Part shown: positions 10,313 through 22,062 of the stretch, piece by piece
Layout of the letters: each line of letters opens with the position of its first letter
Position numbering within the stretch: the first letter of the stretch is position 1
NCBI RefSeq assembly: GCF_963678635.1
Contig: NC_087062.1
Span: forward strand, 84,654,012 to 84,718,011
Origin: Symsagittifera roscoffensis
Lineage: Eukaryota; Xenacoelomorpha; Acoela; Convolutidae
Direction: 5' to 3'
Length of the DNA stretch: 64,000 nt
The notes under the pieces: model-generated
The model's input: only the letters and a program-made list of their open reading frames with translations
Database searches by the model: none
What the model was told of the DNA's origin: nothing
Program-made: the position numbers and the translations under genes

Positions 10313-10384
10313 GTTGCGGTCCAGACGAGAAGTGGCTAGTTCAATTAGTTTTATATCCAAACGTTCCAGGAACTGCTCGTATTC
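10313..10384 (+). CDS. Host gene exon 1 of those seen
   Basis: The acceptor is a good pyrimidine tract ending TTTTCGCTCAG. The exon enters in phase 1 and encodes CGPDEKWLVQLVLYPNVPG and a few more residues. The donor is ATTC|GTAAAT, leaving in phase 1. An upstream partner is missing; an open T-rich segment ending at a phase-1 donor near 10254 is possible but unconvincing. Confidence 0.6.
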
Positions 10385-10703
10385 GTAAATGATTCATAAA
10401 TGAAAAGACTTATAAAATTTCAACAATCATATAAAAATATATATTGAAAATTCAAAAGCTGGCGTTGAACTATTCTGTGTTTGTAGATATGTAAAAACTG
10501 AAACTTCTCGTTTTAATTTTGATGTTAGTGCACCAATATAAAAACATTGCCTTAAAATTTCATCTGCTTTTTTCTCCGTTTCTGATCAAGATTGTTGACT
10601 CCATTTACTGACTAAAATATGTACCCCGTTTACTTGCTGAAGTGATTAAGAACTCAAACAACTCGCCAAAAACACTCAAAATAATACAAAAAAAAATCAC
10701 ACG

Positions 10704-10814
10704 CAGGGGCGGATTTAGGGGGGGGGGGGCGGACGCTCCCTCCCCCCCTCAGGAATTGGACTCCAAGAACAGCTTCAAAAATCCCCCCTCGAGAAAATCC
10801 TAGATCCGCCCCTG
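10704..10814. mobile_element. 111-bp MITE with near-perfect terminal inverted repeats
   Basis: Begins CAGGGGCGGATTTAGG plus a G run and ends CGAGAAAATCCTAGATCCGCCCCTG. The ends are inverted copies, and the same ends are found on the elements at 7938-8366 and 51394-52070. No clear target duplication flanks it. Confidence 0.8.
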
Positions 10815-11640
10815 GCCAATTTTTTTTTCAAATTGGTTTGCAAGTGACTTTCGCAGACTTTCAAAAAAGAAGCTCAAATGTTCTGTCGAACTTTTTTTTG
10901 GTCGAGCAAATTGATTTTCTGAGCGCTCCCAGAACACTATACTGACCCTTCTTTGACATATTTGGAAAATTTTGACCCAAAAAAATTGCGATTTTTTAGC
11001 GCATTTTATCCTCAAATTCAGTATATATTGACGACGAAGGTATATATTGACACCGAAGGCGAGTTTAGAACAATTTTAGTGTTAGCGAGCCGAAAATGGG
11101 TGTCATAAATATTACGAAAGGGGGATACTGTTTAGTTGGGGGGTATGTTGAAGTCTTGAAAGGATAAGAGCAGTCCAACCGCCCCCTTAACCCACCACTG
11201 AACAAACTGGATAAATAAGAACTCGATTTCAAACTTTTTAGAAAATTTTGACCAAAAAATGGCGTTTTTCTGGCGCCCCCCCCCCTTTGATTTTTTTTTC
11301 TGAAATTCATTAAATTAAAGTCTATTTAAAATGACTTTTCAGGTTAGAAACTGCAATAAAACGTGTCAGCTGAACAGGTGAACAAAATTTTACAACATTT
11401 CTAACATGCAAGTTGCCGTGTGAACAATTTTTGGACATCTTTGTTTTGTAATTTAACAAGGCGGGGTGGGAAAATGGAAAAGAGCCGCGCTCAAAAGCGC
11501 CTTTAGAAAAATTTTAGGTTGACTGAAAGTGGATGTCATAAACTAAGACCGAAGGGAGGACCTTTTGGTTGGCGAGGAGGTCGAATCCCTGATGGGGAGA
11601 TGGGCGTCCCCCTAAATCCGCCCCCTTCCCCTCCCTGATA
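10815..11640. repeat. Fragments of the same MITE family and of the GGCTC family
   Basis: The body at 10860-11210 resembles the body of the 7938-8366 element (GTCGA.CAAATTGATTTT and similar phrases) and ends in a C-rich tail near 11172-11204. A GGCTC-family end (GGGAAAATGGAAAAGAGCC) is at about 11465-11487, and another tail with CCTAAATCCGCCCCC is at about 11610-11640. These are nested or truncated insertions. ORFs on the minus strand here are shadows. Confidence 0.6.
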
Positions 11641-12060
11641 CCAACTGTGCCAAATTAAGATAACAGATGTGCCCAAACAATAATTACAATAAGCTTTTTT
11701 ATTTTTTACTGCGTGTGCGTGATTATTTAACAAAACATTATTAGCTGAGCTGAAGCAAACTTTGGTCTATTTGATGCTTTCTGTGCGGCAATTGACATAA
11801 CTTTGCACACAAGTTAAAAAAAACAACAGTTAAGCCCAGCATTTTGAACATACAATGCTCAGGTCTAAAAGGAGCACCCTCGTTCCATTTTGTTTAATTC
11901 CAGATGAGATTTCGGCTTGAGACCTTCACACACCCAACTTTGCGCCAACCAGTGCACAGTTTGGCCTCGTAGTTTGGTTCTATTGTTCGATCTTTTAACG
12001 GAGACATTTTTTGTCGAAACGATTCGAAGGAAAAGTTTGTTATTCTTCCTGGGTTGACCA

Positions 12061-12173
12061 AAATGCTTGCCATACAATTTTCATATGTGAAAAATGTTCA
12101 TCATACAACTTCGTACAATTCCATAAGAAGAGAAAATTGTTGAACTCGTATGAAAAGTATATGACAAGCATTT
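12061..12173. mobile_element. 113-bp MITE, TGCTTGTCATACAA family
   Basis: The first 25 bases (AAATGCTTGCCATACAATTT...) are the inverse of the last 25 with about three mismatches. A sibling with the same ends is at 13081-13172, and related palindromes occur near 53794-54000. Confidence 0.75.
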
Positions 12174-12527
12174 ATCCATAAGTCAAAAAGTTTTGCTAAT
12201 TATTTTGATATTTCTATGTTTTGTCCGAAAACACAAAAACCAGGGATTTTCTAATACAAGAAACCCATTGGTTGAATTTCTTATCCCACTGATACTCGGC
12301 ATTACTAATCGAAAATCGTGGCCTATATTTTTGAGACGTTGAAGTGTACTCAGGTTCAGTTCACATTGAATATTAGCGATAAAAAGTGAAAAAAACATCG
12401 CCATCGATGAATTATCGATTTTCATTGCCACAACTGCAAACTTTCTCAATAGATTATTGCTATGATAACTAATTTTTAGCAATGAAACAATGATGAAAAA
12501 CCTATAAAATTTCACAAAACTTTTGAG

Positions 12528-12596
12528 CTACCGCGATTTGATCCCGCAAATATCAGTTTATTGGAAATGGGCGCTACCTCTGTGCCACAAATCCTA
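12528..12596 (-). repeat. tRNA-like sequence
   Basis: The minus strand shows an A-box-like TGGCACAGAGGTAGCGC and a degenerate B box GCGGGATCAAATCGC at tRNA spacing. The pairing is too poor for a working tRNA. A pseudogene or SINE head is likely. Confidence 0.4.
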
Positions 12597-13080
12597 AAAT
12601 GTTAAAGTCATGGGGTTAATCAACTCACTCTCTCATTTGAAAGCTACTAGAATTTGTTAATTTTTAGCGCTGACCTTTTACGGAATCATATAAACTAGTT
12701 CTGCAATATCGCAGATTTAGCTATGGAAAAAAACTCTGAATTATACATGAATCAGCGCTGGAAAATAGCGATCACTCGGATACAACAGAAAAAACTAACA
12801 ATAAACGGTGGGACTTCAACCCGGGTATCTTATAATATAAAAATATTGATCATTTCACATTTGGAGTGGCACAAAAGTTTTTGTTTCTTAGGTATGAAAA
12901 AAGTATCAGCCTGGACTACGTTACAGAAAAAAATGATAAACTTTTGCATGCAATTTTTCTTTGCGATAAAATTCATATTTGAGCATGAAAGTTACACTTC
13001 AACTTAAAGTTGAGAAAAAAAAACTCTTTGAAAATTATTATTTTTTATTTCAGAAACTTTTTATGCTGCAATGTAAAATT

Positions 13081-13172
13081 TGCTTGTCATACAATTTTCA
13101 TTTATGGTAATTGTATCATGAACATTTGTTCCGTACACTTCGTTTTTGCCTTTATGGTGTTGTATGACAAGC
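13081..13172. mobile_element. 92-bp MITE, TGCTTGTCATACAA family
   Basis: Starts TGCTTGTCATACAATTTTC and ends TTGTATGACAAGC, so at least 13 terminal bases are inverted. Same family as 12061-12173. It lies in the first long intron of the host gene. Confidence 0.75.
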
Positions 13173-13320
13173 TTTTTTTTGTGTATGGAGGTCAACCCTT
13201 GATTGTTAACAATTAGGCAAAAGTTACCAACAAATTGCTAGCAAGAATAACAAAGGTTTTCCTTCAAAGTAACAAAATTACATTTTGCTTAAGGATCATT
13301 TTACCTGTAGGCAATTTTAG

Positions 13321-13384
13321 GTTTATCTGCTCAAGCCATGAACAAACAGCAGCCATTTACACAGCCATTTTCCGTTTTTACGCA
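13321..13384 (+). CDS. Host gene exon 2
   Basis: Acceptor GCAATTTTAG, entering in phase 1. It encodes LSAQAMNKQQPFTQPFSVFT and leaves in phase 2 at ACGCA|GTAAAG, a good donor. Short, so it depends on the phase agreement with its neighbours. Confidence 0.55.
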
Positions 13385-13755
13385 GTAAAGTTTTATTTCC
13401 TTCGTTCAATTCATGTGTTTTTCTGTTCCAAAATTCGGCCAAACCTCGATTTCAAATTTGATTTTGCATCTGTTTTTGTGGTTCTGACGACATGTCTATT
13501 GTCTATTGGTCAATTATTGTATCCGATTTGAGTCCTATGACATGTTTGTTTACTATAATTCTTATTATTGATCGAGTAGGGTTCGTGAAAGAATACCTAA
13601 CCTTCACCCTCACTCTGAAACAATTTTGCTCAAATTGAAACAACTTATTAAAACTTTATAACTATTTTCAATATGTGTTGTACTGTATTATCTTTTGTGG
13701 GTTATTTTGGTAAGTAATTAAAAGCTTTGTTCAGGATTTTTAATATAAGTAACAG

Positions 13756-13885
13756 GGCTTCCTTGATATTTGTTCTTAAAGCAACTTTTCCATACCCCGT
13801 TGCACCATTCTACAAAAATGCCATTCAAGATTACTTAGAAGATTTGCAGGAAAGATACCAATTTACATATTTTTTTACAAGAAAG
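13756..13885 (+). CDS. Host gene exon 3
   Basis: Acceptor AAGTAACAG, entering in phase 2. The frame is open and coding-like, including ATFPYPVAPFYKNAIQDYL and EDLQERYQFTYFFTRK. The donor AGAAAG|GTTTGA leaves in phase 0, and a stop follows at once if unspliced. The next exon is only 103 nt away. Confidence 0.65.
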
Positions 13886-13988
13886 GTTTGAAAAAAAATT
13901 ATTAAGAAATTTGAACAAAAAATTAAAAATTGCACAAACAAATTTGTTAACACGGATTGCCCTGGATATGTTTGGTTTGAAAAAAAAG

Positions 13989-14119
13989 TTTCGAAGCTTT
14001 TGCTCCACTGAAGGTCTTCTGTTCCTGTCGGCAGCGTGGGCTGAGAGCAGAAGGGAGTCCCTGGATTTTCTGCTTCCAGACCTCAGAGATCATTTGGGTA
14101 ACAGATGCAGCCAGCAGAG
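13989..14119 (+). CDS. Host gene exon 4
   Basis: Enters in phase 0 after an A-rich acceptor (AAAAAAAG), which is unusual. It encodes FRSFCSTEGLLFLSAAWAES and then DFLLPDLRDHLGNRCSQQ. The donor CAGAG|GTATTT leaves in phase 2. G+C content is clearly above the flanks, supporting coding. Confidence 0.65.
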
Positions 14120-14420
14120 GTATTTTTAGCTTGATGCTTGTTCTAAGATTAAATTATCGAAGTTCCGGCAATTTCATTATCAAAAAAAATATATTCAAGC
14201 TCATTCCTCGGGGATCAGAATTGAAGTTCAAATTTTCTTCTCATCGCAAAAAACGACAATGATTTTGCTCTTGACTGCGACCTTTCACAACTGAAACCTT
14301 ATCAGCTTTATAATCATTCGGCTCTAATTTCTTTAATTTTTTTTAAAACAGAACAATTGAAAACTGAAATTTCAGCTCGTTTTTTTTTGCATAAAATTTG
14401 ACCAAAAACAAAATTTAGGA

Positions 14421-14605
14421 GGCATTTAGCATAGTGGTAAGGCGTTCACTTTGAAATCGTCAGATCGTGTTTTCGATCCCATGCCATGGCAATGAGAGTG
14501 TGTGAGGACGAGCTCTCACTTGACCTCTAGCTTCAGGTCTACCACAGCCTGACCAATTGCGGCTGCAATAGTGGTATCACGTGAGAGTTCTAAACCCAAA
14601 AAAAA
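14421..14605 (+). mobile_element. tRNA-derived SINE
   Basis: The head 14421-14485 is tRNA-like: GGCAT and ATGCC can pair as acceptor ends, with an A box TTAGCATAGTGGTAAGGCG and a B box TTTTCGATCCC. A body without tRNA similarity follows (GAGCTCTCACTTGACC...), then an A-rich tail near 14595-14607. This is Pol III promoter plus body plus tail, the standard SINE layout. It sits in the 6.2-kb host intron. A minus-strand frame at 14590-14892 next to it is spurious. Confidence 0.8.
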
Positions 14606-14899
14606 ACAGCCTTGAGTCGAACACAAAGAATCAAATAACACAGTCTGGAATGTGGGTGGGGATAAAATACCAATGGACTTTTATCGGAAGCGGGAGATTG
14701 TCGCTTCCGACCGGTTATTTGTTGGTAAAGATGTTGCCCTTTCGTGAGTTTTCGTGGGTGATTGCGGCTTTTTATGTCGTACACTAGGTCTGAACGTACA
14801 TCCCAGTTACTATATTCCGTGTGGCAAATCCTGCACGGAAGGATCGTTATTATCTTAACATGCAGATTTCTCTTTTTTTTTACTCTTGACAATCTAGAT

Positions 14900-15560
14900 G
14901 TTGTAATGAGAGTTTTTTGGTGAGATTTCTTACAACCGTATTCGCCTCGCGTCCATGGTGTGCTTCGAATGGCGTTTGTTTAGTTGTGGCGTTAATTGAA
15001 AACGTAGCGCGCTGAGGGTTCGTTCAACCATTTTTTCCAAGAGTTCGGTGTCTCTTTAGCGTACGTGAGAATAGAGTTTTTCAAACTACCTATTTTCCGT
15101 TCTACACTACACATCCAGTAGCACAATGGTCAATTACTGGCGATTTTTTTTATCTCGACTCCTTCCGTATTGCAAAAGACTTTAACATCAATGGAAAATT
15201 TGTCCCTGGATAAAAAATTTGTCTCTTGATCTATGTGAATCCTTCGGGCCACTCCATTGGTCACTATGTAGGTTCTTAAATATTTCAGTACTTTTTTCCG
15301 ACCGGTTATTTCTGCACACCATCACCGACCGCCAACATGAAAAGCAATCCACCGTCACTATGACATATTTTTTCGAATCGTTAAATAATTGAGTGGTCCC
15401 TAAAAATCAAGTTGAACTGCCTCATTAGGTTCCTTCGGTTTGTCAATTTTCCTTATGTCATTTTCTGTACTATAACTTTGAGATTCTTACCAGACAACCT
15501 ACACTGTTTGCAACTTTTACCATGGATGCTATCGAACGATAAATATAAGGATATTAAATG
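14900..15560 (-). pseudogene. Ty3/gypsy integrase remnant
   Basis: Broken frames show the zinc-finger end CKQCRLSGKN (near 15500), a catalytic-core segment KKYVIVTVDCFSCW with the first catalytic-region aspartate, a degenerate second block HSDQWSGPK, and the typical C-terminal PFEAHHGREANT near 14930-14970. Frames shift between the blocks. No function is possible. Confidence 0.8.
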
Positions 15561-16499
15561 TCCTTAGCAGCTTGGAACATACTCGATTTTCCGTGATTGT
15601 AAAACAGAATGCGGTTGTTAATGGCGGTAGTTGAATTGTTAGGGGTTACAAGCTTGTAGTCCATCCAAACGACGTTCTGCTTGACGTAAAACTCATTTAC
15701 GAACTAAGTAGTAAACATTCATAGCGTATATTTTTCTATGTCTGTTTGGGTCTTTCTCCTTTATCATATCCCGATATTGAGCAGTAATTTGAGGGTTTAA
15801 TTTATAATCAGATGCTAATAACTGTAAAATGAAAAGTTCTGGTAATGATTGAACTGTTAGGATCGACCGAAGGAAGTTTCGGCGGCGTAAGATGAAGGTA
15901 AGAGAAATACAGTGTTTGCATTGATGGACCTTGATTATTTTGTAATTGCTTCAAGATTAGATATTGTTGTGTTTTCTTCAATTTTGTCGGCGCTACTTTG
16001 TAAATCAGGATGCTGCTTTAAAAATTGTTTTAACTCCCGGAAACTTTTCTCCATATTTTCTGTATTTTATTTGTAAGATTTTGAATAACTTGAATAGTAG
16101 CCCCAACTATATTTCCGTTTAATTTAGTTGATTGTCGGCTTATGCAATTATCTTGTCGCTGATTGACCGATTTGCAACTGCATGATAAGTCGCCCTCTGG
16201 CGGCGAGTTAACGGTCGAAAATTACATAATTCATTTTGATTGGATGATTGCGCTTTGGAGGTTTTAATTACCGGTCCCGTGGTGAAATTCGATTGATCGT
16301 ATCCCAAGGCGCCACGTATCGAGCTGATTTTCGCTACCGTGAACATCATATATTACGCTATTACTGGTACCGCCGCGCCGTTTGGATCCCGAGGTAAGTG
16401 AACCGCCAAACTGATCTTTGTCCCCGGTTCGTGTTTGTTCCAATTGAAAAAGATTAATCGGTTTAAGTATCTCGTGAGTCTTGTGTGGTTTGATTTTTC

Positions 16500-16575
16500 T
16501 AATTCTTTCCGTTTAGAAGAGAGACTAAGGCTTTATGATCTGTGATCACAAAAAAATTTTGGCCTAACAGGTATT
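16500..16575 (-). pseudogene. RNase H remnant
   Basis: The frame opposite 16520-16560 reads VITDHKALVSLL, the conserved C-terminal aspartate block of retroelement RNase H. It lies at the expected distance below the RT remnant. Confidence 0.75.
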
Positions 16576-16676
16576 TTCGAAAACAGTCTTCCCCCACACC
16601 ACCTTCAGCCTATCGAGCTCGTTGGTTAATTTTTTTATTCAAGTAACGTGAGGCAAATTAGATAGGCCTCCAAACC

Positions 16677-17519
16677 TCAGGGCATCGACTCTATTGGCCA
16701 ATTGCTGTTTAAAATTTTCAAATGCGGACTGACATTCAGTGGTCTATACATACTCGTTTTTCGAGATAGCAATGGACGAAGGGGAGCGGACGTCTCGGAG
16801 AGATCAGGCAAATAGTTTTGTAGCGTGTAAATTGAGCCCATAAACAATTTTAACTGAGATAGGGAGCGCGGTGGTTTTAGCATTTTGATTGGCTCGGTCT
16901 TTCAGACCATTGGTGTTATGCCCTTTGGTGTAATTTGTGAACAAGCCATTCATTACTTTTTTGCGCGAACTTGCTTTTGGTTAGTTTTCATGACATAATT
17001 TTTTAATGTAATTTTTGTAGGATTTTCTTTACGTTCCCTTTATGATCAAAATTTTTGAGCCTAAACGCGTGAGCCTGTGGAATTTCCGATGCTATCCATT
17101 TTTCGTTAAAATTCTGCAGGCATTGTGATTAGGCCGTAGGATACCGTCTTAAAATGGTACGTACCGATCAGTTTCCCTCCTATTAAAGAAAATTTTTATT
17201 GAATGTTCGTTTTCGCACCTAAAGAAATTGCCCATATGCGTACTTCAAATCGATTATCAAAAAAATTTTACACGGTTTTCTTTCACTGACTTTTGGTCGA
17301 ACGGTGTCCATCGATTCTTCTAAATGTGGCATCTTGTTTTTTATTCTTATGCACATGTTTGTTTAGTTCTCTCGATTCAAGTGCTAATTTAACCGAGCCG
17401 TTCTTTTTAAAAGTGATAAAAATACGTGAAGCGAAATATTTATCTGAATATTCTTCCAAATATTCGATATGCTTTTGCTTTATTAGTTTCGCAATTTCAC
17501 TGTCCTTTTTTTCTTGCAA
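16677..17519 (-). pseudogene. Ty3/gypsy reverse transcriptase remnant
   Basis: The upper piece (17519-17283) carries the start of RT, KKNGSVKLALESRELNKHVH, with the conserved LNK motif. The lower piece (16883-16677) carries the RT-RNase H connection, QLKLFMGSIYTLQNYLPDLS followed by APLRPLL. The central part with the YxDD box is not open. Both pieces are in the order expected on the minus strand. Confidence 0.85.
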
Positions 17520-18309
17520 AGTAATTGGTACCCGTCATCCCTTTTTTGGATATAAGTTAAGTTCGCAAAAAATCCGCCTGAACTTTAAAATTCCTAATTT
17601 TCCCTACCCTACGAAAGAGGTTTGAAAATTGCTAATTAAAGTATTCCTGCCACAGGCTTAGTGTAATCACCTGGTCACAGGTCGCATTCTGTTTTATCGA
17701 CATCACTGCTCACTCTGGTTTTTGCTGAACCAATTTGAGTCCCAAGATGGCCATCAGATCCCGTCCAATGATTGATGATCTGCTGCCTCCTATCACTCGT
17801 CTATTTGTCGCCGTCTCCGAACCATTCGACTCGATCCGCACGTTCATCGCTCCATCAATTTTAGCGGGTTTTTTCTATAGTCGCGGAACTCGTTATCATC
17901 CGGTGTCAGACCCCCTACCTAACATTTTGGGCGCCCAGGGTGTTTCCTATTTCTCCAATTTTGAAAGATGCAATAGATGAACCACTGCCTATCCATACGC
18001 GTGTCGTCTTCCCGTTGATTCGTAAATGCAAATGAGCTCCCGCGACCTTGAGTTCAGTGCACCTCTTGGGCCGAACTGACATCACTATTTAGTTGCCTGA
18101 GCTATCCTACTCCCAAGATCGCGACGCCACCTCGCATCTATTCACCCAACCAACGAAACTTCCGTGTTGCGGCGAGTGGTCTTCCTGCGATTCAGAGTAA
18201 TCAAACGTTTCTTCGTCTGGTTCCTGAATTAAATTAGGTGCTCGCGCTCCCGATTGCTAGCTTGTTTCCTTCTGCAGGTATGTTCATAGTGTCCGACTTT
18301 TCAGCACTA

Positions 18310-18380
18310 GTTGCATGTGACCTTCTTTGCTGGTCATGTGTTCCGGGGTGAATCCCGGTTGGCTACAGTTGTAGCATTTC
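18310..18380 (-). pseudogene. Degenerate CCHC zinc knuckle
   Basis: The frame reads CYNCSQPGFTPEH. The CxxC and spacing fit a retroelement nucleocapsid knuckle, but the histidine position is F and the last cysteine is lost. Confidence 0.55.
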
Positions 18381-18647
18381 CTGTTCGTCAGATTTAATCC
18401 GCCTCTGGGAAAACCGCGCTCGGGACGCTGTCCCCTTCCGCGGTGAAGTAATCCGATATCCTACACGGATGGTTCCGATCGTTTCGGTCTTAATCTGTAG
18501 GCCACCTCCTGTTGGTGCAGATGAAGTTCCTCCTCCGGTAGTTGTGGACACATACGATTTAGCTTATTTGTCTCCCCGCTCGTGAGACAAAGAAATTTTG
18601 TACACCTCTTCTGAAAACTTTGTTAACTGGCATAGTTCGTTCTGGGC

Positions 18648-18941
18648 TTAGCGGTTATTCCTGTTGACTATGAAAACGTCCTTCAGTGTTCTTTGTCCTT
18701 CGTCCTCGAATGTGCAGCAGTTGCACCATGCGGCCAGGCCGCTGAGCACCGAATGAAACTGCTCGAGCGACTCGTTAATATGGTGCCTTCTTGATGGTAA
18801 CTGGAAAGTTTCATATGTTTCATTCCGTTCCTTCTTGAATTCCGCTTCTATAGCGTCGAAAACCCGTGGACATCTTGTTGCCTCCAGATCGATGTGCGGC
18901 CGTCCCTTGTGATGTTCATCCTGGCCTTTCTCCCCAGGCAC
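18648..18941 (-). pseudogene. Ty3/gypsy Gag remnant
   Basis: The frame includes KERNETYETFQLPSRRHHIN, then ESLEQFHSVLSGLAAWCNC and RTLKDVFIV. This follows the Gag pattern of F..R.Q...ES...F...L..LA..C.F......LRD.FI. It lies upstream of the knuckle on the same strand, as expected. Confidence 0.75.
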
Positions 18942-19509
18942 AGGTTGAGATTAGAAATCAGCGTTTGTTCGCTTGTCATTCGGTTCCTCCGTCCAATTCC
19001 TCTGGGAATGCCGCGATTTGTGTTGCTGTATTGGTGCCATTGAACTAGAAGTTTTTGGAGTTCAATCCGTGTTGGCAATCATGCCCCATTGGAAGCGGTT
19101 ATACCAGACATCCGAAAAATATGCGGTTCACTGAATTTCGTTGGCCAGAATCCGGTTACACCGAGTGGGTCTTTCCCCCACTAGGATCTGTTGGCTGCAT
19201 CTTGTTGAAAATCTGTTTGGTCAAGTGTAAATTCCAACTCAGACTATAAAATGAACCAACGTATTCTTTCAAAGTATACAATAAGTGTGAAAATAAGAGA
19301 TCGCACCGAGGGTGACAGACAACGCCGTTGGCCGGCACCTGTCGGTATTTAATTAGCACTGTTAGAATGACATATAATTGACAGTGAGATAGTCCACAGG
19401 TGATGAACTGAAATGAACTGAAACAGCATACTATGTCACAGTGGAGCACGGATAGTTTTTGGTCATCGAACTATCAAGTTTTTTTTCCAATCACGTACCC
19501 AGGGGATTT

Positions 19510-20135
19510 TCTGTGCAAGATCTGAAATTCTTTATTTGTTGCACAAGTTAATTCTCATATCTGAAATTCTTTATTTCAGATCGTGATAAGAATTTACAAA
19601 TTTCAGATCTGAAATTTGAATCTAAAATGGAAAACTTCAGATCTGAAATAACCTTAAAAAACAAAATTTTAGGTCTAAAAATAGATTTGAGCAATCCTTT
19701 GTTAAGTTATAATTTATGCATTTTGGGCAAAACATGGAGTTTTTTTTATGTTTTTGCAATACACAATTATGTTTAGGTTAACTAGCGGTCAGAAAAACTA
19801 AAAGTTTTTTTTCGACGTAAATTTCTTGTTCAGCTGTGTTAAAAAGCTTTCAAAAACTGTTAGAATACCTGTAACTTTTTGAATTTCATGCTCTATTTAT
19901 GCTTTTCCAATGTTTATCTCATGCTTGGGGAAACATTCCTCGGCAGTCTTCAACTTATACTTTGCCGATTACCTGCTAGTAGCTATCAGATGCTAAAAAA
20001 CATTAAAAATACAAAATTGAGCCCGATTCATTGATTTTTCAGATCTGAAATAAACAAGAAAAACTAAATTTCAGATCTGAAATAACCAAGAAAAGAAAAA
20101 CTCAGACCTGAAATTAAATCTGAAATAACCAATCC
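19510..20135. repeat. Cluster of TTTCAGATCTGAAA palindromes
   Basis: Full or half copies of the 14-bp palindrome TTTCAGATCTGAAA occur at about 19518, 19560, 19580, 19602, 19636, 20038, 20070 and 20103, often followed by AACC or AACAAG. The two groups sit about 400 bp apart and may mark the subterminal ends of a DNA transposon. Confidence 0.75.
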
Positions 20136-20317
20136 TTAATGTATGCAAGCGTTATTTAAACATTTCACAACCTATTTCATAGCGTTTCTTTTTTTGGTCC
20201 TTGTAAGGTTTGAAAATTATCTTGATATCATCAACTTAATTAGGTAACAATGACTGTAATCCCAAAAATTAGTATGAGGCTTTTATTTTAATTTGAATTT
20301 TGTTTGTGAATTTTTAG

Positions 20318-20469
20318 TGACTATTTCTGCCTGTTGAGGTATTGGATATCCAGTGAAGTGAAGTCCAGAACTCCCCAGGAGACTGATGAGTCAGAGTTCA
20401 ACAGCCTCATTAACACCACCTTCAACAGCTACAATTTTTTCTCCTTCCACTTAACAGATGAGGAAAAAG
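20318..20469 (+). CDS. Host gene exon 5
   Basis: The acceptor TGAATTTTTAG enters in phase 2. The frame encodes DYFCLLRYWISSEVKSRT, then ESEFNSLINTTFNSYNFFS and FHLTDEEK. There is no GT donor in the needed phase. AAAAAG|GCTAGT, a GC-type donor, fits phase 1; otherwise the frame stops at TAG 20472-20474. If this donor is not used, the gene could end here. Confidence 0.65.
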
Positions 20470-21027
20470 GCTAGTTCAAAAAAAATTCAAATTTTTTGAG
20501 ACAAAAATTATAATAAAATTTTTTTAGTTTGAATCATTTTTTGAGACTAAAACTTTGAGACTAAAACTTTCGAAAGGTAAACCAATTATTCACATCTTCT
20601 CATCATTTATTCTTTATGATTAAAGTAGCAGCATGCTAGCGCTCAAGGTTTTATTCTATGACTGCTATTGTTTCGCCCCTGATTAGGTCAATGTAAATCT
20701 TTTATCGGTCAAACTCCTGAAGCCTAATCCCCAGCCCCTACCGCAATGTTCAGCGAGCTGGAAATGTCAGTGACTGAAAGCGTGATAACCGAATTAAATT
20801 TCGATTAAGATTAGAATTTTTATCCGAATCGAAAATCGAAAACATTTCCATTTGGAATATCTAAAGTTAATTCATGCAGTTTTCCAAGAGCACGAAAAAG
20901 CCCGAATACAAAGACTGAATGATCATTTTCGTCTAATAGAAATTAAATAATCAAAATGCGTATTTCCAAATCGTTTGCGGATTGCGCGTGATATCATTTG
21001 AAGCATTACAATTTTGAAATTTCATAG

Positions 21028-21152
21028 GTTGCTGCAATCAGCAAATCAAAATCTATTTGCAAAATGGACAGCGAAATGGACTTTCTCCCCAAGAATACTA
21101 CGACAAATTGACTGACTTCCAAACTCCAAACATGAGCGCTGTTTACGTCAAG
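21028..21152 (+). CDS. Host gene exon 6
   Basis: The acceptor AAATTTCATAG enters in phase 1. The other two frames close quickly, while this one reads CCNQQIKIYLQNGQRNG, LSPQEYYDKLTDF and QTPNMSAVYVK. The donor GTCAAG|GTTGGT leaves in phase 0. Confidence 0.7.
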
Positions 21153-22062
21153 GTTGGTTGTCAAACAACAAAAACGCACAGGTCTTATGAGTTGTTTGTT
21201 TTCTATATTTTCTGAGGCATATTTTTACAAAACAAACAGAAAGATTTATTTTTCTATTTTCAATTGAGCTTTTTGAGCCAAAAGCATTTTCTTCAGCTTT
21301 GAAGCGCAAAAAAATTATTGATTAAAGGTTATAAGAAATTGAGGTAATAGTTTTCAAGATTTCGTAAAAAAGCTCAAAATAACAGTTCAATTTCGACAGA
21401 GTCGTTTTAATTTAGGAAGTATAGCCATTAGATAGTTTGGAAAAAGTTATTGAATGCTAAACACACATAAATTGGAGCCAACATTGTTAGACGATAATTT
21501 TTATCGATGAAGTGACGTTACGTAGAGTAATAACATAATCAAATCGTTGTAATACCACCAAAAAAAGTTCTTGAGGAGAGTCTTAATTAATCGAAAAGGT
21601 GAAACAATTTAGCATCTCGATAAAAAAATGAAACAGTTTTGGCATTTTGTTTCAGAAATTGAAACATTATCTGCCCAAAAATGCAGAAAAAAAAGAAAAA
21701 AAAAAACAGTTATTTTGAATTATGGTGAACAATGTGAGTGTTCAATTAATTAGGTCGAGGGGCTTCTTTATCAATGAGTAAACTTGAAAGCTGAGTACAC
21801 TATTAGTTCCTATTCTGTCATTTACGATACTCCGGAGGTTAAAATAATTAATCGTTTTTTCCTGCTGCCTTGAGTTCAAAAACACTTTTCCATCTATCTA
21901 ACTGTTAGACTTCCTAATTTAAAACAACTCTGTGGACATTGAATATTTATTTTCGGCTTTTATACGAAAAACTCAAATAAAAATATTTCAATTTCTTAAT
22001 CTTTAGTCAAAACTATTTTGCGTTCCAAGTCAAAATTTCTGATTGTATATTTGATAAAATGT

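Larger units (their letters stand above)
14900..18960 (-). mobile_element. Decayed Ty3/gypsy element in the host intron
   Basis: Reading from high to low coordinates, remnants of gag, CCHC knuckle, RT, RNase H and integrase appear in the standard Ty3/gypsy order. All are broken by stops and frameshifts. LTRs were not identified; leader or LTR-like sequence may extend to about 19450. The orientation is opposite to the host gene. Confidence 0.85.

Noticed and set aside
13235-13531. 98-aa plus-strand ORF
   Set aside because: Low-complexity, hydrophobic and out of frame with the exon at 13321-13384, which has fitting splice signals.
14421-14485. Functional tRNA gene
   Set aside because: Promoter boxes are good and the ends pair over 5 bp, but the anticodon arm does not fold well and a SINE body and A tail follow.
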